Shown one piece after another: positions 12,803-23,748 of a DNA stretch of 64,000 bases (positions are counted from its first letter, which is position 1; each line of letters starts with the position of its first letter). The position numbers were made by a program, and so were the translations under genes. The stretch spans positions 14,818,001-14,882,000 of the forward strand of contig CM060732.1 of assembly GCA_030704615.1 (NCBI GenBank), read 5' to 3'. The notes under the pieces are model-generated. The model was not told the DNA's origin, did not search any database, and saw nothing but the letters and a program-made list of their open reading frames with translations. The stretch is from Takakia lepidozioides (Eukaryota; Streptophyta; Takakiopsida; Takakiales; Takakiaceae).

Positions 12803-12888
12803 GTTGTGCGCATACGTATCGCTACACAACTACATCGCTGTCCAAACCACACCACACATATATGCACAATAAAGTAGTCTGCCACAAT
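12803..12888 (-). repeat. direct repeat of the LTR tail, next to a purine tract
   Basis: Near-identical to 12367-12452 (gttgtgcgcatacg ... gccacaat). In element orientation it starts TGTGG directly after a purine-rich run (AGGGGGGCG), as the start of a 3' LTR would, yet the real 5' end of the element begins at the core instead. Copy 3 has the same arrangement with a diverged sequence. Confidence 0.75.
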
Positions 12889-13139
12889 CGCCCCCCTAGC
12901 TGGTGGTTAGGTCCCTGTAACGTCAGATAGCTACAAGATGTAATAGCCACAACCGTACTAAGTCCTCTATCACTGTCCCTATTGTACTCAAACTCTATAG
13001 ACCAAGAGGCCGGGTAAAAGAGTAGCCCCATCGTTGGTCGCCGTCTTGCAATCTGTGAACTTGAGCCAGGATCTCGTGTGTTCAAGGTCTCATAGTAGCT
13101 TGGCCTTGCATTTCTTGTTAGCATTCCATGGTTGTATCC

Positions 13140-15358
13140 ACTCCCACTATCCAATGCAATGTGGACATAACCAATCCCCATCAGGAACCATCTCAAGAGG
13201 TGGAGTCAAGCATCCCATATGCCAACCTCTAGAGCATTGATCATACCACCAGCATGGTGGCTGCCCCTCTAGCAGACCCACACAACATGCACCTCAAACT
13301 TGCAGGTACCATTGCCAGGTTTGGGTCAACCCTTCCATCAACATTTGGAAGGTGACATGGCGCACAATTACGCACATGGTCCTTCCAAATCATGCCATCC
13401 CGACCCTCCAAGATCAGAACTCTTGAGGGCAACACCTCTCGAACCCTCAAAATAATACGTCCTGCAGTCACATCCAAGGTCGTAGGAGCAGTCTGCTGCA
13501 AATAAACATAGTCACCAGGGTTAAATCTCCAAACCCCAGGACGATAGCCCCCACCACGTATGGTAGCATACCTCAACGTATCACGATGTTGTGCAATGGC
13601 AAGGTTCTCAAAAGCCATAGGCATGACTTTCTTAAACAACTCTGCACGCTGATCACATGCACGTGCCCACACGTCCGGATCATCAAGGTTAAGAACTGTA
13701 GCAGCTTCTCTACGAATGGATGTAGGCAAATCCGGCTCTCGGCCAAAGAGAAGAAAATATGGTGAGAAGGAGGCAAGTGATGCTTGCTTGCTGAACCTGT
13801 AGCCCATGGCTAACCAGGGTAACTGAAGGTCCCAATCTCCTAGGTGTCCCTTCTGCAAGCCATACTTGCGCAAACCCCTCTTTACTGTCTGAACAACCCT
13901 ATCTGCCAAGCCATCGGCCTCAGGATGATCCCGAGAAGTGGTGCGGTGGTCTACCAAGGCCTTGTCACACAAAGCCTAAAACTCCCCCAATAACTCTCTC
14001 CCTTGGTCCGTGAGTACCTCAGCTGGAGCACCGAATCGGCTAAGTACACAATCCAAGAATGCATACGCAGCTTCCTCACTAGCCTTATCAGGCAATGGAA
14101 CCAACTCGATCCACTTGGAGAAGTATTCCACCATCACCAACACGTACTTGTTGTGGCGCATGGTTAGTGGCAATGGCCCTGCGAAGTCAAGACTCCACCT
14201 GTAGCCCAATTCCATGATCGGAAGAGGGTGCAATTGTGGAGTAGGGGCGTTGAATGAAGCACGCACCCTGTCACACACCATGCACCTAGCCACAAATTGT
14301 TGCACCTCTGTGTGCATACCACCCCACCAATACTGCCCCTGCAGTAGACTATGAGTGCGTCGCACCCCAAAATGCCCCAACTCCTCATGGGCATGCCGCA
14401 CTAACCGTGCCCGCTGTGTTGGGTGAGGCACAATCCTCACTCGACCATCCTTCCACTCTCGGAGCAGGTGTGTCCCCTCCCACTTGAACCTCTTGGCTTG
14501 TTGTAGGATCCGATCCCTTTCCTTGGCAGTCACAGTGGCTGCCGTGTCTCCACTGCGGAGGTAGTCCAACACAGCTGAATCCTCATGTATATCTTTGGCG
14601 CCACCTTGCTCATTGCTAGCCTCAGGGTCCTCAGACACTTGATCTACCGTCATCTCTGTTGCAGGTCCAACCTGGCATTCCGCTGCCAAGATACACAGAA
14701 ATGCAGATGCATGCCATCCGGGCACCATCTCCTCGTCCGTCTCACCATGCCACCGAGCTCCAGTGTCATCTTGCTGGCTCGTGCATGGATTGCGACTCAA
14801 CCCATCTGCATCTCGATTGACCAAACTTGGTCGATGCACAACCTGAAAGTCATACTCTTGAAGGATGAGTGCCCACCGTGCAAGCTTCCCCGTAAGCTTG
14901 TCTGACTCCATCAACAACTTGAGTGGTTGGTGATCCGTGACAAGGGTGAAGAGATTGCCGTATAGATAGCACCTGAAGTGTGCCACGGCCCACACTGCAG
15001 CTAAGCATTTTCCTTCATATGAGCTATACTTAGACTCTGCAGCGTTGATCAAGCGGCTAGCATAAGCCACTACGAACTCTCTTCCCTCATCATCCACCTG
15101 TGTGAGCACCGCTCCAAGCCCCAACATGCTCCAATCTGTATGCAGCTGAAAAGGACGCCCCCTGATAGGTCGTCTCAAGATGGGCGCCGAGGTCAACCTC
15201 GCCTTGAGCTCTTGAAAAGCTTGTTCTTGCTTATCTTCCCACTGCCACTCCTGGTCCACCTTGGTCAGTTTGGTTAGAGCCTTTACAATGGCACTAAATC
15301 CCTTAACAAACCGTCTATAATAGTTAGCTAACCCCATGAAAGCTCGAACTCGGCTCAC
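13140..15358 (-). pseudogene. RNase H and integrase with PHD finger remnant, copy 2
   Basis: RNase H (about 15190-14800) has the acid residues in FQLHTDWSMLG, YEGKCLAAVW and LVTDHQP. The integrase then shows its HHCC zinc motif (HAHEELGHFG ... CMVCDRV), and the DDE triad as RWSLDFAG, EVLTDQGRE and DHPEADG. A GPY/F-like C-terminal part follows (NPGDYVYLQQTAP). A CAG to TAG stop at 13976-13978 lies between the second Asp and the Glu. Near 13240 a small indel breaks the PHD finger after CMLCG; its second half (GWHMGCLTPPLE) is still legible in another frame down to about 13140. Integrase inserts cDNA into host chromosomes. Confidence 0.85.
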
Positions 15359-16155
15359 ATCCGTGGGCGTGGAATCTGTGCAATGGACTCTACCTTAGTC
15401 TGCTGTACCCCCAATCCTCCAGGATATATCATGTGACCCAGATACTCAATTTGGTTGTGAAAAAACTTGCACTTCCCCGGATGTAACTTCAATCCGTGCG
15501 CCCTCAAGCGCTCAAATATCACCTGAAGGTGTCTCTCATGCTCCTCCACCGTAGCACTAAAGATGATGATGTCATCTATGTAGCACCGAGCAAACTCCAC
15601 CCCTGCTAGAATCCTGTCCATGACTCTCTGAAACTCTGCCGGAGCGTTCTTAAGCCCAAATGGTATGAACCGCCACTAGTATAGGCAATCCTTCCCGTGC
15701 TCATTGATCCCCCAGAATGTCGTCTTCTGCTTATCCGCCTCCTTGATCAGCAACTGGTGATATCTGGATCGTAAATCCAAAGTGCTAAAGACCTTGGAAT
15801 GCCCAATGGCATCAAAGATCTCCTCTGGTGTCGGCATGGCATACCTATCGGACTTGGTCTGACGATTTACAGGCCGGTAATCACCGCACATACGTCTCTC
15901 CGTCCAATTGCCATAGACATCCTTCTTGGCTGGCATCACTGTGGTTGAAGCATACTCTCCCCCAGATAGCTCCACCAAACCAGCCTCCCAAAGGTCCTGA
16001 GTTCTCATCTGAATCAAGGACCTCTCCATGTCACTATATCTATAGGGTCTCCGAAAGATTGGCGTGTCAGTAGTCAATTCAATGCGAATCTCTTGACCCT
16101 TCAGTGCTCCTAAGTCCTTCAAACTAAAGGTAAAGCAGTTCTTGTAAGCCCTCAA
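15355..16155 (-). pseudogene. reverse transcriptase, copy 2
   Basis: Ty3/gypsy RT: TPIFRRPYRYS at the start, STLDLRSRYHQLLI (motif A), FIPFGLKNAPAEFQRVMD (motif B) and CYIDDIIIF (motif C with the catalytic DD). A TAG at 15676-15678 replaces the Gln of the expected LYQWRFIPFG block. A 1-nt deletion at about 15358 shifts the frame between RT and RNase H. Otherwise all catalytic residues remain. Confidence 0.85.
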
Positions 16156-16372
16156 GAACCGCCGTATACGTCGTCTTTCTCCTCCAGTGACTATAGGTCC
16201 AACATCAGGCTCCCAGTTGTCCTCCGTGACTGCAACCTTGAGTCCAGCAGGCTTAGAGGTAGAAGACGCGTCTCGTGGTTGCTATGCTGCAACCTCTTGA
16301 GCAGTGACCACTGCCTCCTCTGTCAGTGACAATGTCTCATCCTGCCCTATCATCCCATCCTTGAGGACCTCC

Positions 16373-17827
16373 TCAACCAGAGAAAAAATCCCCAACCTCA
16401 TCCATCACGGCCGCCTTGGCTGCCAACTCCTTTTGAACCTCGAGCACCTCCCACGTGTGCCATGGATGCGGCCTGCACCTCGTGGTCCTCACCTGTTTGC
16501 CCCCACTCGCTGCCTGTACCGTCTCGGTAGGCAGGGAGACCATCAAGGGAAGTGTACTCCGTCCTCGGTGCTGCTCAGCCATAGCCAAGCTGATAATCCA
16601 GGTCAAGCAATTGAGATCCATTGCTTGCCCCAACACCTGACGACGTGATGCCTCAAAAAGAGATGGCACCGCCGTGGTACCAGTGGTAAAACCCATCGCC
16701 CGCTCGCGCTCGTCAGCATTGGGCTCCACTAATTGGTGCAACTGGCTATCCCACAAGAGGCCAGGTCCACCATCCCGAAAAGCATGGGATCCTGGAAAAC
16801 TGAGCAGTGTAGGCAATGTGGCTCGTGGGTGACCCACCTTATTGACCACTGCCAAAGGTGATCGGTCATCGTGTCTCACACGCTGAGACTGTCTCCATCG
16901 CTGAGACTGTCTCCCTATGTCCAAAATGCTATCCACCGTCAGGTGTGGTGGCCTCTGCACCCCATCAAATGCACGCTTGAGCAGTGCAGGTGGCATCAAG
17001 TTGGTCCACCATAGTCGTGGGCGATGAGCCCGTGACCCCACTGCAGCTACATCCAGCAACACTGCTAACCCAAGCCAAGACCGCACTTGATGCACACTGG
17101 CCATCACCTTGGCCCGAGAATCACCCATCAATGGCAGATTCTCCAAGATATATGCTAGAGAGTCTGTCTGCTGAAGTTGTAAATAGCGTAGGACCCTCAA
17201 CATTTCCCAAAACAGGCGTGACCTTGAGTTGTGTAACCTATTGCCATGCCCGGCTGATGAATGCCCTTGGCAGGGCCAACCTGCCACTACCAAGTGAATA
17301 GGGTCAACCCGCTCCAAACCATGCGCCCCCAGCAAAGAGATGTCTGCTGGCAATGCTTGTTGGTATCCACGAACTGCAGACACTGGCAACAAATCAGGGT
17401 ACTGCTGCACCAATTGAACAACATGGCGCAGTGAGACGCGTCGAGCAGTCTCATCCCTCTCCACATATAGGTAACGTTGAACTCGTACACCTGCCTGCAG
17501 CACTGCAGCCAATCTAGTGCTGATCCCGCCAAACAAGTCCAGAAGGCATTTGCCTTCATCCGGGCACTGCCACACAAGAGGTGTGGTGTCCAATGGCGAC
17601 AACTGAGGTGAACCTAGTGCAATCACCGCACTCTCCTCCTCTCCTGACGGTACGAAGGCCTCTACCCAGGCTTGTTGCACCTGTCTATCAGCAGCCTGCT
17701 GCAAATCCTTGCTCGTACCCCACAATGGAGTGTGAGCAACCATGGCAAGCAACTCCGCCGTACCATGCATGTCATCCTGCTCTGCTGGAGGTGGCACATC
17801 CTCTACATGGCCATTGCCCTCCAGCAA
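16373..17827 (-). CDS. retroelement-encoded DNMT3-like cytosine methyltransferase, copy 2
   Basis: 484 uninterrupted codons between protease and RT. Motifs in canonical order: I, LLDLFGGIST (about residues 95-104); IV, AGWPCQGHSSAGHG with catalytic Cys at about 186; VI, YILENLPL (about 226-233, Val of ENV changed to Leu); VIII, GSRAHRPRLWWTN (about 264-276), which resembles the AHRAR block of DNMT3; IX-X, ERERAMGF and SRRQVLGQAMDL (about 373-404). Plant DRM enzymes have a permuted order, so this is not DRM; I also see no chromodomain or BAH domain of the CMT or MET1 kind. It is presumably made as part of gag-pol and released by the protease. The start Met is internal to the polyprotein. Activity is plausible but unproven. 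Confidence 0.85.
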   Translation of the reverse strand: MLEGNGHVEDVPPPAEQDDMHGTAELLAMVAHTPLWGTSKDLQQAADRQVQQAWVEAFVPSGEEESAVIALGSPQLSPLDTTPLVWQCPDEGKCLLDLFGGISTRLAAVLQAGVRVQRYLYVERDETARRVSLRHVVQLVQQYPDLLPVSAVRGYQQALPADISLLGAHGLERVDPIHLVVAGWPCQGHSSAGHGNRLHNSRSRLFWEMLRVLRYLQLQQTDSLAYILENLPLMGDSRAKVMASVHQVRSWLGLAVLLDVAAVGSRAHRPRLWWTNLMPPALLKRAFDGVQRPPHLTVDSILDIGRQSQRWRQSQRVRHDDRSPLAVVNKVGHPRATLPTLLSFPGSHAFRDGGPGLLWDSQLHQLVEPNADERERAMGFTTGTTAVPSLFEASRRQVLGQAMDLNCLTWIISLAMAEQHRGRSTLPLMVSLPTETVQAASGGKQVRTTRCRPHPWHTWEVLEVQKELAAKAAVMDEVGDFFSG

Positions 17828-18101
17828 CTCCAGGCCAACTAACTGCAGCTGTGAAGGCTGCTAGTGTTGGCATCTTGCTCCGTTGGGCAGCAGCAACACC
17901 CCCAATGAATGTCATAGGGAGTTGTACATGACGACCATCCCCTGATTGTCATCCAGGCCTGTAGGATGCTGACTCCTCCCAAAAATCCAGGGTGAAGCCC
18001 ATGGGATATAACACTGCCCCACCAACGAGGACATTGTAAGAGACCGCATCTGTCACAATGGCCTTGGCTCGCATCACTGAGCCATCTATAGGATGATCCA
18101 G

Positions 18102-18600
18102 CTATAGTCTAATGGCCAACTCACGCCGTGTCATGCCCCGAGCCTGCTCTGATCCTCCCAGAGATGTCTGTATCTGGAAAGGACAAGGCTCCATATCCGC
18201 CTCCATGAGGCCCAAACCTGCAATAGTAGCTCTGCCCAACATCAATGGCTGAGCTCCCGAGTCCAACAAGACCCGCAGTGGCCGGTACCTCTTGCCTGCC
18301 GGTCCACTCAAAGATAAAATGCCATCCTGGTTGTCTAACAAGACAATTCCAGGTGTCACCATGGCGCGTTCAAAGGCTGGCCTAGCTGGCAGCTCCGTCA
18401 ACCTGGCAGCTACAGCTTACCATGGCGCAGCCGTGGCAGTCTTGACCCTCAAATCCAAGGATCCCTCTGCCACTACACCCTCCACTAACTCCGCAGAAGA
18501 TGAAGTGACCTCCCCACTCTCGCAAAGTGTTGCTGCTAGTCTGAACACTGCAGCTGGTCTTACCCCCGGCGTCGCGATCATGGTTGCCGAGAACAGTGGG
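18102..18600 (-). pseudogene. aspartic protease domain, copy 2
   Basis: Same domain as in copy 1, with the VLLDSGAQPLMLGRA active site near 18235-18275. The linker before it is in frame with gag, then a stop (at about 18417) and a new start at 18401 divide the reading. It joins the methyltransferase domain downstream through further frame breaks between 17830 and 18100. Confidence 0.7.
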
Positions 18601-20504
18601 GCCTGATACACAGAGGTGGCTGCCCCCAACAACACACTGGCTGCACTAGCCTTGGCAGCAAGTGTCAGTGCTGCACGTGTAGCTCTCCCCAATGGCACAA
18701 TAACGGCCTCTGTATCTGTCGGGCGAGAACTAGGTGCCATGGATGTCGTCAACACTGTCTCCCCCAAGATGAATGATTGAGGCAACCTAGCCTGACGGCT
18801 TGCATCCCCACGCTGTGGATCTAACCCCACCTCTGCACCTCGTGGCTCAGGAACTCTTGCTGCTCCTCGAGTGACGGCTGCAGTAGACTCCACCTGCACT
18901 AGTGGTAGTGCTGCCCCACACATAAATCCCATGCCTCCCATGTCTCCTCCGTCAGGATGACGCTGCTGAGGAGGAACAGGAGGTGGACCCTCACGTCTTG
19001 GAGCTGGTACCACCTGAGCTGTGGCCATGCCAGCAAGCCTTTGCTCTAGTTGCTGAAGTCGGTTGGCCATGCCTTGGTCAACTCCCTGACCTCCACGTCC
19101 TTGGCCATACTGTGCTTGCCCTCATCCTACACCTCGTGCCTGACCACCTCGTCCTCTCTGAGGTGCTCCAGCTTGCTCTCGGCCACCATTGTTCCCTTGG
19201 AACCGGCCTTGCCGCAACTCAGGGTGCAAGTCATAACACTGGGCATCTCCATGCCCATACTTGCCACAATGCCCACACAGCAACTATGCAGGCTGTGCTT
19301 GTGCCGGCCTTTTGCCACTCTCTGGGCAATCTTTCTTGACATGGGGTCCTCCACATGTCCAACATATCACCCCTGGTTGTTTGGCTTGCAAAAGATGCTA
19401 CTGGCCTCTGCACCTGAGGTCCCATATAAGCTCCATGGAATTTGGGTTGGGAAACCTTGCCCCCCTGACCACGCTGTTGGGCAGTCCCTTGTGCCTGTTG
19501 GCTGGCAGCTGCGCCTCGTGCAGGCATGTCCTTGCCAAATCCAATGGTAGCAACTCGCTCCTCCACCATGTTGAGCTCAATCCGCTCAGCCAGCAGAACA
19601 CATCTGCTAATGTGGGTTGGGCTGCTTGTAACAGGGTTGCATCCCGCACCCTTCTCCTTAGCTCCTTATCCAAAATTCCATACCAGAACTGGATTGCTTG
19701 AGCTTCAGTAACCCCTAGGGTCACACTTATCAAGCGCCTCATACGAGTGTAGGCATCTCGCAAGCTCTCACTGGATTTGCGCTGGAAGTCTTACAAACTT
19801 TGCAGCTTCTCTGTCCGTACACCTTGGTAGTTCCTTCGCAACTCCTGGAAGAACTCCACCACCAGGTTGAATCTAGGCACATGTGCTGTAGTCGTGGCAG
19901 GAGGAGTAGTAGCACCTTTTGAACTGGTACCATCTGCAGAAGTACCGACACCACTTGTTCCACTACTAGTGCTGGCAGTGGGAGATATCTGCTACTGGTC
20001 GCGTTGTGCCTCGAGTAATGGAGACGTAGTCAGGTGACCAATACATCCTCCACTCCTCAATCTCTGCTTCATGTCCTCGCCTGAACTCGTGGTAATCGTC
20101 CATAGGCGGGCCTTCCAAATGCTGGAACAGTCCCTTCCACGCCATGAATGGGGTGAACAGTTGTGGATTGCGCATCTGCTGCAAATCACACCAGCTGTCG
20201 AACTCCTGGATAAAGTCATCCAGCTCGATTGTGCCCACAGCTCCAGAGTACCTACGAGGCCCCTTGGTAGCTCCATACATCTCCTCCATGTCATCCCACA
20301 ACAATGGCGAATGAAACTGCACACATGTTGATGAAGCCTCCGAGTCTGTGTCTGACTCTGCACTAGTTGAGGGTAGAGGTGAAGGTGGTCGAAACGAACA
20401 CCTTGTCTGGTGAACCCACTCTCACTGCTACTGCCTGTAGCCGTACTCCCCTCAAAACCCTTGGGTAACTCTGTGATGACACTCACAACCCGCACCTCCC
20501 CCAC
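18417..20504 (-). pseudogene. gag, copy 2
   Basis: Starts at 20504 and corresponds to copy 1 gag. The N-terminal and capsid parts are split near 20400 and 19985, and the helical capsid stretch is on 19763-19398. The knuckle region lies near 19370-19230 and the Gly/Arg-rich tail runs to 19070. The last part (19070-18417) runs in one frame into the protease linker, showing that gag and pol were originally a single frame. Confidence 0.75.
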
Positions 20505-21023
20505 GTGACACTATAAGGCTCTAGTACTAATTCTAATAGTGACACGGGTGAGCACCTGTTGCGGATTAAGGGTCATATCCCAGTGGCTAAGGGCCCTTGC
20601 ACCTGCATCCACCGCAAGAACTCCTATGGTTGGTTGGTCATCAACCCAGTCTCACCATAGAAGAAACACTGGTGGTCTTGCTGGTCATCACTCCAGCCTC
20701 ACCACCGACAGCATACTCTAGGATTGACCGGTGATCAAATCTGGCCTATCCCTATGAAAGCAAGCGCCCACACAAAATCAACATGGCGCACAGTCAAGCA
20801 TGCAGGTGTTGGGGGGGATCCAAACACAAGAAATCAAAACATCAACACCCCCACACCAAAATCCAGCTGCAATGCTGATCCTGCAGAATATCCCAGCCCA
20901 AAACCCCGGACTGACTGGCCTCCACCAAGAGAGGCTTTGGCAACTACGAGTACAAGATAATGAAAATAGTACAGAGATGGAGGGGAAGAATAGAAGTTCG
21001 CCCAAGCAAGATCTAATCCTGAT

Positions 21024-21773
21024 CTATGCTATCAACTTCCAGACTTCTCTCCAAGTGCCTCGCTCTGCGTGATGGTAAGGTGTAGGAGGTATATCTATGT
21101 CCAGAAACCTGCCACTAACCTTGTCCCAAGCTACAGTAGCTCGCTCTAACCAACCCTCCCCCTCTTTCTGCCAGGTAGAGACAAAGCAATACTCCCCTAT
21201 CTCCCGCTCACTGAACACTAAAGAAAATAAAGGTAGGGTCTGACAGTCTCTCAACTTGAAAGCTTTGAGACGGTTGCGGGTGTCCTCATTGCGAATGATT
21301 GCATCTCCTTCAAGCAAAACAAACTTTTCATTGCTAATGAAGCCCCGCTCGTGGTTGCCTCGTGTAGAGCGTGTCCGGCTGCAACCATGTCTGATTGCAA
21401 AAACTTGTGTAGCTCCTGCTCGTCTGCTCCAGTACACCACGGCCTTGTGGCTGAACACCTTGGTCCCCGGGGCTGTCTTTGGCTGTGTTCCAAGCCTAGC
21501 TTCCACCCACTTTGGTATTTCACCTACAGCTGCAGAACTGCTTGCTCCAACAGAGTTCTGACTGTCCAAAGCAATATTGAGGCCCTCAACGCCAACTACA
21601 GCAGTTTGTTGTCTATTGTTAATGTCTGACTCCCAGTATGCAATCAACTCGTCCAACTGCTCTCCACTCAAATCAGTCTGAGCCCCTTGAGAAACATAAA
21701 TCTTGTCCCCTTGTGTGCACAGGCTAAGAGAAGAGACCTGCCCTTCAATTACGTCCTCATTTCCCCCAGCCAT
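21024..21773 (-). CDS. ORF0, conserved unknown protein, copy 2
   Basis: 249 codons, almost the same protein as copy 1 ORF0 from EGQVSSLSLC onward, with a slightly different and probably more authentic N-terminus (MAGGNEDV). No recognised domain. The frame is open while neighbouring gag is broken several times. It lies about 520 bp upstream of gag in the same orientation. Confidence 0.6.
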   Translation of the reverse strand: MAGGNEDVIEGQVSSLSLCTQGDKIYVSQGAQTDLSGEQLDELIAYWESDINNRQQTAVVGVEGLNIALDSQNSVGASSSAAVGEIPKWVEARLGTQPKTAPGTKVFSHKAVVYWSRRAGATQVFAIRHGCSRTRSTRGNHERGFISNEKFVLLEGDAIIRNEDTRNRLKAFKLRDCQTLPLFSLVFSEREIGEYCFVSTWQKEGEGWLERATVAWDKVSGRFLDIDIPPTPYHHAERGTWREVWKLIA

Positions 21774-22120
21774 ACAAGGAGGACATCCACAGATTTGTCT
21801 CTCATGTGAACCACAACAGGTTCTAGAAACAGAATTGTGGATCTTTCATAGCACACTCACACTCACACTCAAAAAATCCATAGATTTTTAGCAGAGTCCA
21901 AAAAAAACTAAAACCAGGTCTAGATAGGTAGATTTCCCCTTTCTGCAACTATCCCCCCAAAAACTGAGTCAAACGAAGTCCATTTGACAAAGTTATGGCC
22001 AATTAGGCTCTAAATCATTTAAATTAGATCAAAAGGGTTTTTTTTTTTTTTTTTTTTTTTAATTCAAATTTAAAAATTCAAATGAAGGTGAAAAGTTCTT
22101 TGGAAACTTCCCCTATCCTT
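21774..22120 (-). other. leader with A-tract, copy 2
   Basis: Matches the copy 1 leader until about 22080. A plus-strand T run of about 25 (near 22036-22060) marks where homology with copy 1 ends and captured host sequence begins. Confidence 0.6.
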
Positions 22121-22164
22121 ACATGAATGGACTTCTCCACCTGGGTCATGCTTTCTCTCTGTGT

Positions 22165-22941
22165 AAGGTGGGGTTTGCATCTGCTTATCAGCGTCTGAGA
22201 GAGCGGCAAGAAGCAGGGTAGGAGAAGCAGCAAGTCGCAGCGGCGGTGGCTGGAAGGAACGGTGCACTCCGTGCGCTAGCCAAGCGAGTGTGTGATGCAC
22301 AGCAGGTGCTCGAGGCGAGTGTGGAGGAGATGTCGGAGTTCAAGCGCGGCCGGCTTGTCAGCAGCTTGGATATATAGGAGCTGGTCTCATATGCACACAA
22401 AATCAGCTATACTACATTTGCCCCACCTGAATTTGCGTCAGGTTTAGTCCCGATGCGAAGTGCCTTGCCTCCTGCCCCCCAGGATGAGCAAATGCATGCC
22501 TCCATGCTGTATCAAGCCGATGGCCTGGATTTGGGTCTTCCCAAATTGGTAGCTCCTGTACCCTCCCCGCTTGTACCCACTGAAGATGCGGTAGTTGTGA
22601 AGGTGGAAGGGTCTGTCACAGCACTGGAACCTGTGGTGCCTGCGGGATGGCAGCCTGGGATGCCTGTTCAGCTGCTGTCAGAGCTACCGCCAATGCCAAC
22701 AGGTTGGAAGATTGGTGATCCCATTCCATTACCCCCGGGTTTGGATATGCTCCCTTTGCCTCCAGGGTGGAAGGCTGGGGATGCTGCTCCAGTTTTTGCA
22801 GGCTTGCGGCCCAAAGCTCCCGCTGCCCCCGCCCCTGCACCAGGAGTCATTCACGTGTCATTTGTCCAGCTCGACCTCAATCTTGAGCTGGAAGATGACT
22901 TTGGCAGTGACGAAAGCAATTCAGAAGAAGATGATGAGTGA
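22165..22941 (+). pseudogene. MED4: Mediator subunit 4 (MED4) pseudogene, C-terminal two thirds
   Basis: One continuous plus-strand frame, with no introns over this span, reads as plant MED4. It has a helical region ([15 protein letters not shown]), the signature LVSYAHKISYTTFAPPEF, then MRSALPPAPQDEQM, Pro-rich GWKxGDxxP repeats and an acidic tail ending DESNSEEDDE. MED4 is a subunit of the Mediator middle module that links transcription factors to RNA polymerase II. Two in-frame TAG codons (22219-22221 and 22375-22377) and the lack of the N-terminus make it a pseudogene. It is antisense within the copy 2 leader, tail to tail with the uL22 fragment. Confidence 0.85.
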
Positions 22942-23134
22942 TTTGCGTTTTTCTACTGCTGCATATCAAATGTTACTCGAGAAGGCAGGAGCTGAATCCT
23001 AGCACCACCCTGCCCATTCTAGCCTGTACATCCTCGTCAGCAGCTATCTTGGCATCTGCGCTTGTTGCTACCTACGGTGCTTCTCCGTTATCAAGCCATG
23101 GCTTGTTCACAGTCCCGCTCAATCCATTGCTCGA

Positions 23135-23443
23135 TTAATGCGGCTGCTGCTTCTGAGCCTTGTTGACCTGTATGTATGAAATGACGAGCGTGTTGACAGC
23201 AAGACCCTTCACCTCAACATTGCTCTTTGTTTTCTTCAACAATCCAAGCAAGAAAGTAGCATACTTCACAGGCCATCGTCCCTGTCCATTAGAATGTCGC
23301 AACTTCGCTTGAGCTGTGCGACGAACACCGCCACAGAAACGGCGGAAATGAATCGTTTGTTTGTAGGCGAGCACATCTTCCAAGTACCGCTTGGCCTTCG
23401 CAAGCTCAAAGTGCTTGATTGCTTGTGCTGCTTCTCTGGTGTT
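23135..23443 (-). pseudogene. RPL17: ribosomal protein uL22 (RPL17) exon fragment
   Basis: From an intron acceptor (CATTAG at 23449-23444) 102 codons run open and match eukaryotic uL22: [20 protein letters not shown], then [20 protein letters not shown] and the HIQVN-like [11 protein letters not shown]. It then stops where the family continues with RRRTYRAHGR. uL22 lines the exit tunnel of the large ribosomal subunit. The retained intron edge shows that genomic DNA, not mRNA, was the source. Substitutions such as Lys/Thr for conserved residues suggest decay. Confidence 0.85.
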
Positions 23444-23748
23444 CTAATGCATTGCAGCTGCGGCTGACGAGTTGGCAGATCACATGAACAAAAATGCCAG
23501 AGCCTGCACAATGAAGAAAGTTGAACAAAGTCCGCACTGGAACTCTACTGTTGATGATGCGCTTGACATCTTTCTAACTAAAGATTACCTGAACACAAAT
23601 AATCACTTCTCTGTCTCCAACCAGCTTGTCACAAACATGATCTACAAACCACCATAATTTTCTTCTCTCACTTTCAAAACAAAAACCACAAGTGCTAAAA
23701 CTAAACTCACCTCTGGCACTCACAGATGCAAGCTCATCTCTCTCGAGT
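23444..23748. other. captured intron and leader edge, copy 2
   Basis: The part next to uL22 is intron-like. From about 23680 the sequence matches 6905-6972 of copy 1, so it belongs to the element just inside the 5' LTR. Confidence 0.4.

Noticed and set aside
16373-17827. Calling the methyltransferase a plant DRM, CMT or MET1
   Set aside because: Motif order is canonical (DRM is permuted) and no chromodomain, BAH or UBA region is visible; the AHRPR block is DNMT3-like.
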